Origin: Microbacteriaceae bacterium
Lineage (GTDB): Bacteria > Actinomycetota > Actinomycetes > Actinomycetales > Microbacteriaceae
NCBI GenBank assembly: GCA_947373155.1
Contig: CANBWO010000006.1
Location: 21,966-85,965, forward strand
Direction of reading: 5' to 3'
Length of the DNA stretch: 64,000 nucleotides
Notes under the pieces: model-generated
The model's database searches: none
What the model was told of the DNA's origin: nothing
What the model saw: the letters and a program-made list of their open reading frames with translations, nothing else
In this document: piece after piece, positions 57,634 through 64,000 of the stretch
Layout: every line of letters begins with the position of its first letter
Numbering within the stretch: position 1 is the stretch's first letter
Program-made: the position numbers and the translations under genes

Positions 57634-58417
57634 TAGTCACAACCACTGGAACGTGGTCGCTCGGTGCCTCACCCTTGCGTTCATCGCGCACAATTTCTGC
57701 GCTTTTAACTGACTCGGCAAAAGGCTCGTTACCCAAAATAAAGTCGATGCGCATACCCTCGTTCCGCGGGAAACGCAGTTGCTGGTAGTCCCAGTAGGTG
57801 TATTTTTCGGGGGAGCGCTCGCGCACCACATCGGTGAGACCAATTTGTTCAAAGGCCTCAAAGGCCTCGCGCTCTGCAACCGAAACGTGTGTGGAACCAA
57901 CAAAATCATCGATGTCCCAAACGTCGGTATCCAAGGGAGCGATGTTGAAATCGCCCATCAAAGCCAGAGGCATGTCCCCCGAATGTTCCTGGAACTCCGC
58001 CGTGGTAGCCGCCAAGCGGTCTAGCCACTCGAGCTTGTAGGTGTAGTGCGGGTCGTCTAGGGTGCGACCATTCGGAACGTAAAGGCTCCAAAGGCGCACT
58101 CCGTCAAAGGTTGCTCCCAGCGCGCGGGCCTCTTCTACCTGAGGCTTTCCCGGTTTGCCAAAGCTAGGCATTCCACTAAAGCCAATTTCTATGTCCTCGG
58201 CAGGAATCTTGGTAGCAAAGGCGACGCCGTTCCACTGGTCTAGGCCGTGCATGATCACCTGGTAGCCAAGGTCTTCAAAGGCGGCCACCGGAAACTGCTC
58301 GGGCTTGCATTTGATTTCCTGCATTGCAAGGACATCGATGTTGGCCCTTTGCAGCCAATCTGTCACCCGACCAACACGAGTTCTAATGCTGTTTACGTTC
58401 CAAGTGGCTATGCGCAT
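57626..58417 (-). CDS. xthA: Exodeoxyribonuclease III
   Basis: 'MRIATWNVNSIRTRV', 'DVLAMQEIKC', 'LMGDFNIAPLDTDVWD', 'PSDHVPVVVTI'. Confidence 0.96.
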   Translation of the reverse strand: MRIATWNVNSIRTRVGRVTDWLQRANIDVLAMQEIKCKPEQFPVAAFEDLGYQVIMHGLDQWNGVAFATKIPAEDIEIGFSGMPSFGKPGKPQVEEARALGATFDGVRLWSLYVPNGRTLDDPHYTYKLEWLDRLAATTAEFQEHSGDMPLALMGDFNIAPLDTDVWDIDDFVGSTHVSVAEREAFEAFEQIGLTDVVRERSPEKYTYWDYQQLRFPRNEGMRIDFILGNEPFAESVKSAEIVRDERKGEAPSDHVPVVVTIS

Positions 58418-58433
58418 TCCTTAAACTTAAGGC

Positions 58434-58997
58434 ATGACTTTTAACTCTTCGGCTAAGCCTCGCCTTGTAGAACTAATCAAGCAGCTGGCGGTAGTCCACG
58501 GCCGCGTGACTCTTAGCAGCGGAATCGAAGCCGACTACTACGTTGACCTGCGCCGTGCCACTTTGCACCACGAGGCCGCGCCGCTGATTGGCCAGGTAAT
58601 TCTGGACTTGCTCGATCAAAATGGCGTAACCGAATTCGACGCCATTGGTGGTCTAACCATGGGTGCAGATCCGGTTGCCACTGCTGTCTTGCACCAGGCC
58701 GCCGCCCGCGGAAGAAGCATCGATGCGTTTGTGGTGCGCAAAGCAGCCAAGGCGCACGGGATGGGTCGCCAGGTAGAAGGCCCAGACGTAAAGGGCAAGC
58801 GCGTTGTGGTTGTCGAAGACACCAGCACCACCGGTGGTTCGCCGTTGACCGCAGCTGAGGCCCTAGAAGCTGCCGGGGCAATAATTGTTGCCGTTGCCAC
58901 CGTGGTAGATCGCAACACCGGCGCCCAGCAGGTCATTGAGGCCAAGGGTTATCAGTACCTAACCGCGGTTACGCTTGAGGACCTAAACCTGGGTTAA
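58434..58997 (+). CDS. pyrE: Orotate phosphoribosyltransferase
   Basis: 'VTLSSGIEADYYVDLRRATLH', 'GGLTMGADPVATAV', PRPP motif 'VVVVEDTSTTGGSPLTAAEAL'. Confidence 0.93.
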   Translation: MTFNSSAKPRLVELIKQLAVVHGRVTLSSGIEADYYVDLRRATLHHEAAPLIGQVILDLLDQNGVTEFDAIGGLTMGADPVATAVLHQAAARGRSIDAFVVRKAAKAHGMGRQVEGPDVKGKRVVVVEDTSTTGGSPLTAAEALEAAGAIIVAVATVVDRNTGAQQVIEAKGYQYLTAVTLEDLNLG

Positions 58998-59111
58998 ACA
59001 CCAACATCAAATAGGTGGCTAGCCACACATTCTGTGGTTTACCTTAAGTGGTCTTTGAGTGCACTGCGTGTCAGCGTAGGCAACGGGGCAAACCTGACTT
59101 ACCTTGTTCCC

Positions 59112-60203
59112 ATGCTTAGCCTCAACCGCACCGCCAAGATCGTGGCCGTTTTATTTGTGACCAACCTAGTTGGCGGCTGTGCAATGGCTGTGGCTAACCA
59201 CATTTCGGTTTCTCCAACCCAGAGCGCATCGCCAACAGTCAGCTACCAGAGCGCACCGCTCACCGGCCTACAGTTTGCCGAGGGCACCAATAACTTCTTG
59301 TCCGGCCCGGTTGTGATGGGCAAAATCGACAACTCACCAGAGGCTCGTCCGCAGCTTGGCCTAAGCCAAGCCGACATAGTTATCGACGAGATGGTGGAGG
59401 GCGGCCTGACCCGATTCTTGGCCATTTGGCACAGCAATATGCCCACCCAGTTTGGCCCGATCCGAAGTGTTCGCCCAATGGATCCAGATCTGGCAACCGC
59501 GTTCGGTGGAATCATCAATTATTCGGGTGGTCAGAAGCCGTTCGTGGCGGCCATGAAGGCAACGGGAATCTACAACGCCGATGAAACCAGCGAGGTGGGC
59601 AAGGGCACAATGACCCGCGTGACCAACCGCGTGGCGCCGCACAACCTCTTTGTGAACGCACAGGTTCAACAGGGCAAGCACCTAGATCTAGCGGCCCCTA
59701 AGCCATTCCTTGCCTTCTCGCCAGAGAAAGAAACATCGATGGCCGGTGTCATGGGCAAGCCGGTAGCCGATGTGAAGGCCAAGTTTCCAGCCGCCACCGC
59801 GCTATGGACTTGGAACGGCAGGGCTTTCTTGCGAACCCAGGATGGCAAGGCTCTCACCGACGCGCTCGATGGCTCGCAAATCAGCGCTCAAAACGTGCTG
59901 GTCTTGAGGGTGGCGGTGGACCGCTCGTTCCGCGATCCAAGATACGGCTTTGTGCCAAAGACTCTGCTCGAGGGCACCGGCAAAGGTCAGGTTTTCAGCG
60001 ATGGCAAGGTCATTGATGTTACATGGACCAAGAATTCGGCCAGCAGTTATGTTCAGTTAGACGCAACAAATGGCCAGCCTGTGACGCTGGCACCGGGTAA
60101 CACCTGGTTCGAATTGGTACCCAGCGATGTTGGATCCGTGACCGTGGATTACGTTGCTGCGGTCAAGAATGCAACAACCGCAAGCCCTAAACCTTCTAAG
60201 TAG
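59112..60203 (+). CDS. DUF3048 (YerB-like) lipoprotein
   Basis: Lipobox 'LVGGC'; 'VMGKIDNSPEARPQLGLSQADIVIDEMVEGGLTRFLAIW', 'GPIRSVRPMD'; ATG 59112 favoured over 59034. Confidence 0.88.
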   Translation: MLSLNRTAKIVAVLFVTNLVGGCAMAVANHISVSPTQSASPTVSYQSAPLTGLQFAEGTNNFLSGPVVMGKIDNSPEARPQLGLSQADIVIDEMVEGGLTRFLAIWHSNMPTQFGPIRSVRPMDPDLATAFGGIINYSGGQKPFVAAMKATGIYNADETSEVGKGTMTRVTNRVAPHNLFVNAQVQQGKHLDLAAPKPFLAFSPEKETSMAGVMGKPVADVKAKFPAATALWTWNGRAFLRTQDGKALTDALDGSQISAQNVLVLRVAVDRSFRDPRYGFVPKTLLEGTGKGQVFSDGKVIDVTWTKNSASSYVQLDATNGQPVTLAPGNTWFELVPSDVGSVTVDYVAAVKNATTASPKPSK

Positions 60204-60211
60204 TGGCAAAA

Positions 60212-60228
60212 TGGTGGCCGGACCACCA
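60212..60228 (+). terminator. Hairpin downstream of the DUF3048 gene
   Basis: TGGTGG-CCGGA-CCACCA then ATTTGTTT. Confidence 0.5.
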
Positions 60229-60312
60229 ATTTGTTTGAACTGAGATTGGCCCTGCAATAGGCTAGTAGTGTACACCTACACTGAAGTAGGCGTTGATTGA
60301 GGAGTTTTAGCC

Positions 60313-61149
60313 ATGGCAGCCGCGCACAAGAATATTCCCGCCGAAATCTCGCGATCTTGGCTGCTGGTTCCTGGAACCAAGCCGGAACTCTTTAGCAAAG
60401 CCGCTGCCAGCCGCGCCGACCAAATCGTTTTGGACATAGAAGATGCGGTGGACCCAAAGCTCAAGCCCAAAGCACTAGAAGACGTTGCCCAGTGGCTTGA
60501 AGCCGGCGGCAAGGCCTGGGTTCGAATCAACGACCGCACCACCGATTTTTGGCGCGAAGACCTAGAACGCTTGCGCCGGCTAAAGAACCTCAAAGGCGTG
60601 ATGTTGGCCAAGACCGAGGACGCCAGCCACGTTACCGACACCTTCGAGGGCATGGGTGGTTCTCACCCCGTGTTAGCCCTGGTGGAATCGGCCCTTGGAA
60701 TAGAAGAGGCTCGCAATATCGCTTGCGCCCGCGGAGCATTTCGTTTGGCTTTCGGAAGCGGTGACTACCGCCGCGATACCGGCACCAGCGTGGACAACAT
60801 GGCAATGGCCTACCCTCGTTCGCGCCTAGTGGTAGCTAGTCGCATCGGTAACCTGCCCGGTCCCATCGATGGCCCTACCGTGAGCAACAGCTACCCTGTG
60901 CTTCGTGAACAGTCCGAAGTGACCGTGGCCCTTGGCATGACCGGCAAGTTGGTTTTGGACATGGAACACATCCCGGTTATCAACGAAACCATTAGCCCAA
61001 CTCAGTCTGATGTTGCTTGGGCCGTGGACTTTTTGGCTGACTTTGAGGCTCGAGGGCGCGTTATTCGAGACGGTAGTGACCTGCCTCGCCTTGGTCGCGC
61101 GCAGAAGATCGACAAGCTGGCTAAGGCATTTGGGATTCAGCCGCTCTAA
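60313..61149 (+). CDS. CitE-like HpcH/HpaI aldolase / CoA ester lyase
   Basis: 'SWLLVPGTKPELFSKAAASRADQIVLDIEDAVDP', 'ALVESALGIEEARNIA', 'LAFGSGDYRRD'. Confidence 0.88.
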   Translation: MAAAHKNIPAEISRSWLLVPGTKPELFSKAAASRADQIVLDIEDAVDPKLKPKALEDVAQWLEAGGKAWVRINDRTTDFWREDLERLRRLKNLKGVMLAKTEDASHVTDTFEGMGGSHPVLALVESALGIEEARNIACARGAFRLAFGSGDYRRDTGTSVDNMAMAYPRSRLVVASRIGNLPGPIDGPTVSNSYPVLREQSEVTVALGMTGKLVLDMEHIPVINETISPTQSDVAWAVDFLADFEARGRVIRDGSDLPRLGRAQKIDKLAKAFGIQPL

Positions 61150-61176
61150 ACTGGCGCTCCGCTTTAAACGGGCGCT

Positions 61177-62451
61177 CTAATCCAGCTGCGGTTCGGCCTC
61201 GGGCCTAAACTCCCAGGCCACCTGCTTGATCAAAGTTGGATCTACCAACGGGGTTTCGGCCGCGTAGTCCTCGGCAACTAAATCAACGATGCGCGAGGCA
61301 GCTTGGCCCGGGTATGGGCTCGCGGCTTTGCGTAAGAGCGCAATTTCCTCTGAGTAGTCGGGCAGCCCATCGGTGCGAATTTGTTCAAACAAAGACTCAA
61401 AGCCATCAAAGTTGGTGAGCCTGATATTGGCAGCTGCGGCAATCTGACCCAGAGGCGAGAACTCCCAGTGCCCTGGGTTTTCCAGAAACACGGTGGGTTT
61501 GCCGGTGACCAGCGGATATTCACCAATGAAACTGATTCCATCGGTCACCAGCAGATCGCAAGCCTTGAACAATTCCGCGTAACTGCCATCGGTGTGGATT
61601 GCCGTATTGGTTAGGTCGCGCCAATCTTCTAGCCAGTCATCCATCTGCTTTTGGGTCAGTACGCCGCGGTCTACCAGGGTGCCAAACAAGAACGGGTGCG
61701 GGCGCAGCACCACCTCAACATCGGTGTGCTGTCGGGCAAAGCGCAGCATCTGCTGGTACATCTGGGCAAAGATTCCAAAGTTGAGCCAGCCGGTGCCGTA
61801 GCTGTGATGCGGGGCCCAAACCACGCGGTATTTTCTTGGTGCAGCAATGGCGCCCGCCGCCGGTTTTACAGCCGCAATCGGCCAGCTTCCCCAGCCGGCA
61901 GCAGCCTCGTTCATCAGGGCATCAATCTTGGGTGAACCGGTGAGGTGAACATAACCGTTGCCGCGATCAGTGTCCGCGTAGGCAGCCATGGAAGCCGCAT
62001 CCTGAGTGAATACCAAAGATGCCAACTGGTGGGTGCGCTGGCGGTACAGGTGGCCTGCCACACCCGTTTCGCCCGGCTCGTTCACCAGGGGCAAAGAGAA
62101 ATAGGGAACGTAAGCCACCTTGGTGAATGGAATCAGATTCTCGGCTCGGTAACCGGGCTGGTAGTTGCGCCGCCATGGGTAGTTTAGGAACACGTAGTCG
62201 GGCGCAAGCTCGCGCAATCTTGCGAGACCATCGAACGAGTCTTCGAAGTCAAATCGCTCGTGCGGAATGCCGTGGCTTTCAAAAAAATCGTGAACCGCCT
62301 GATCGGTGTAATCACCATCGCCAGTAAGTTTTCGGGGAATGGTTACCACCAACGGCTCAAAGCGCTCGTCTTCCACCATGAGTTGCCGAATTTGGGCGAG
62401 CGCATCCCAGGCTTCAAAGTAGAAGGTGAGGAACACAACGCGAATTGGCAT
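61177..62451 (-). CDS. Putative CDP-glycerol glycerophosphotransferase-like / GT-B type transferase
   Basis: 'VVLRPHPFLFG', 'ELFKACDLLVTDGISFIGEYPLVTGKPTVFLENPGHWEFSPLG' resemble the TagB/TagF nucleotide-binding half. Confidence 0.6.
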   Translation of the reverse strand: MPIRVVFLTFYFEAWDALAQIRQLMVEDERFEPLVVTIPRKLTGDGDYTDQAVHDFFESHGIPHERFDFEDSFDGLARLRELAPDYVFLNYPWRRNYQPGYRAENLIPFTKVAYVPYFSLPLVNEPGETGVAGHLYRQRTHQLASLVFTQDAASMAAYADTDRGNGYVHLTGSPKIDALMNEAAAGWGSWPIAAVKPAAGAIAAPRKYRVVWAPHHSYGTGWLNFGIFAQMYQQMLRFARQHTDVEVVLRPHPFLFGTLVDRGVLTQKQMDDWLEDWRDLTNTAIHTDGSYAELFKACDLLVTDGISFIGEYPLVTGKPTVFLENPGHWEFSPLGQIAAAANIRLTNFDGFESLFEQIRTDGLPDYSEEIALLRKAASPYPGQAASRIVDLVAEDYAAETPLVDPTLIKQVAWEFRPEAEPQLD

Positions 62452-62484
62452 GAAGAAGAGCCTAAGCCAATATGGCCAAAGTGT

Positions 62485-62889
62485 TTAGCCCTGGACGTTG
62501 TCCGGGTTCATCCAAAAGGCTTCCCAGATGTTGCCATCTGGATCCTCGTAGCCCCACTGGAACATGAAGCCCAGATCGGTTGGCTCTTTGTAGTTACGCC
62601 CACCCAGTTCAAAGGCCTTCTCGCAGTGCGCGCGAACTTGCTCTGGGCTATCGAAGTTGAGCGAAATCAGAGCGGTTACCGACTTCTTGGGGTCACCAAC
62701 CGGCTTGTCTAGGAATCCGGCCAAAAACTCAGGCTTGACCATCATCACGTAGATGGTCTCGCTCACCACCAGGCACAGGTTGTCATCGCCGCTGAACTGC
62801 TCGTTAAAGGTGTAACCCAACCCACTAAAAAAAGCGCGGCTGCGGGCCACATCGGTGATTGGAATGTTTACAAAAATCATCTTGGTCAT
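62485..62889 (-). CDS. VOC family (glyoxalase-like) protein
   Basis: 'MIFVNIPITDVARSRAFFSGLGYTFNEQF', 'FQWGYEDPDGNIWEAFWM'. Confidence 0.9.
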   Translation of the reverse strand: MTKMIFVNIPITDVARSRAFFSGLGYTFNEQFSGDDNLCLVVSETIYVMMVKPEFLAGFLDKPVGDPKKSVTALISLNFDSPEQVRAHCEKAFELGGRNYKEPTDLGFMFQWGYEDPDGNIWEAFWMNPDNVQG

Positions 62890-62901
62890 GGAAGCGGCTT
62901 T

Positions 62902-63813
62902 CTATAGCTCTTGGCTAAATTCCTTGATGAAGGTGCGCAGGTCCGCACCAATGTCGTCGCGGTCGATTGCTATGCGCAGAGTAGCCTTTATGAAGTCCAG
63001 CTTGTCGCCGGTGTCGTAGCGACGCCCACGGAAGATAACTCCCTTGACACCGCCTGCCACAGCCGGGTTTGCCACTGCGGACTGCAGGGCGTCGGTTAGC
63101 TGGATTTCGCCGCCGCGGCCAGGCGCAGTGGTTTCCAGAATGTCGAACATTTCGGCACGCAAAACGTAGCGGCCAATAACGGCCAGGTTGCTCGGAGCGG
63201 TTCCCGGTTCAGGCTTTTCTACTAGGCCGGTAACTCGAACCACATCTGGGTCGTCAGTTAGTTCAACGCTTGCGCAACCGTACATGTGAATCATCGATGG
63301 ATCAACTTCCATCAGCGCAATCACGTTGCTGCCATCGGCCTCGTGCTCTTCAAGCATCTTTGGCAAAACCGAGTCGCGCGAATCGATCACGTCGTCGCCC
63401 AAAAGAACGGCGAATGAGTGCTCGGCAACGTGGCTCTTGGCGCGGTAAACGGCGTGGCCCAAACCGCGGGGGTCGCCCTGGCGGGTGTAGTGGATATCAG
63501 CCAGCTGGCTGGAGTGCTGAACCGCTGCCAACTTCTTGTGGTCACCCTTGTTCTCCAGGGTGTATTCCAGTTCGGCAACGCGGTCGAAGTGGTTCTCGAG
63601 GGTGTTCTTATTACGACCGGTGATCATGAGGATGTCGTTTAGGCCTGCGGAAACCGCTTCTTCAACAACGTGCTGAATCACCGGCTTGTCCACAATCGGG
63701 AGCATCTCTTTTGGCATGGCCTTGGTGGCCGGAAGGAATCTTGTGCCCAACCCAGCAACCGGGATAACAGCCTTGGTTACCTTGAAGCGAGCGTTAACAT
63801 CACCGTAAGTCAT
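62902..63813 (-). CDS. galU: UTP-glucose-1-phosphate uridylyltransferase
   Basis: 'KAVIPVAGLGTRFLPATKAMPKEMLPIVDKPVIQ', 'LLGDDVIDS', 'GGEIQLTDAL'; likely start 63813. Confidence 0.95.
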   Translation of the reverse strand: MTYGDVNARFKVTKAVIPVAGLGTRFLPATKAMPKEMLPIVDKPVIQHVVEEAVSAGLNDILMITGRNKNTLENHFDRVAELEYTLENKGDHKKLAAVQHSSQLADIHYTRQGDPRGLGHAVYRAKSHVAEHSFAVLLGDDVIDSRDSVLPKMLEEHEADGSNVIALMEVDPSMIHMYGCASVELTDDPDVVRVTGLVEKPEPGTAPSNLAVIGRYVLRAEMFDILETTAPGRGGEIQLTDALQSAVANPAVAGGVKGVIFRGRRYDTGDKLDFIKATLRIAIDRDDIGADLRTFIKEFSQEL

Positions 63814-63817
63814 GGTT

Positions 63818-64000
63818 CTAGCGTAGTGCTCGAAAACCCCATGCCAGGGCGGCGAAAAGTGCATCTGTGACTATGCTCCAGACACGCATCAGCACGGTTG
63901 CCACCAGCGCCTGTTCTGGGCTCATCACCAACAGCAGCATGGTCAATTGAATGCCTTCGCGCACACCTAAGCCAGCGGGTGCGAACACCGCAAGCATGCT
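63818..64000 (-). CDS. C-terminus of a flippase-like / lysylphosphatidylglycerol synthase TM-type protein (partial, runs off the window)
   Basis: My own translation of the reverse strand: SMLAVFAPAGLGVREGIQLTMLLLVMSPEQALVATVLMRVWSIVTDALFAALAWGFRALR*; 'PAGLGVREG' is typical of this family. Not in the supplied ORF track. Confidence 0.7.
   Translation of the reverse strand, partial: SMLAVFAPAGLGVREGIQLTMLLLVMSPEQALVATVLMRVWSIVTDALFAALAWGFRALR

Overview
The window is a gene-dense chromosomal segment of an actinobacterium. The gene order and protein style suggest a Microbacteriaceae-like organism, but this is inference. I saw no rRNA, IS element, prophage or CRISPR array. Main blocks, left to right: (1) an amino-acid permease tail and L-serine dehydratase; (2) ABC exporter, MFS, pirin and GH13 amylase genes; (3) a histidine-utilisation locus (hutG-IclR divergent from hutU-hutI-hutH) with a dyad operator candidate in the divergent gap; (4) the conserved actinobacterial cell-growth block ppi-rhomboid-crgA-pabA/trpG-pknB-pknA-pbpA-rodA-pstP-fhaB-fhaA-tRNA-Leu; (5) a His/Gly/Pro-rich secreted protein, a LuxR-type response regulator and two tandem paralogous atypical membrane histidine kinases, the second ending in a G11 tract; (6) a TPP riboswitch driving a YkoE-like S component and a fused A-A-T ECF transporter protein, convergent with thiE; (7) a ferric-reductase-like flavoprotein, two FMN-binding proteins and ApbE, which look like a flavin-based electron-export module; (8) a circularly permuted ATP-grasp, alpha-E and transglutaminase triad; (9) an orphan DNA methyltransferase; (10) a CopG-like/Doc toxin-antitoxin pair with a promoter-embedded palindrome; (11) serS-HAD-tRNA-Ser-LCP, pyrE, galU and others. 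The best candidates for under-described biology are the RR plus tandem-kinase locus with its poly-G tract, and the duplicated FMN-binding/ferric-reductase module. All family calls come from reading motifs by eye; no database search was run.
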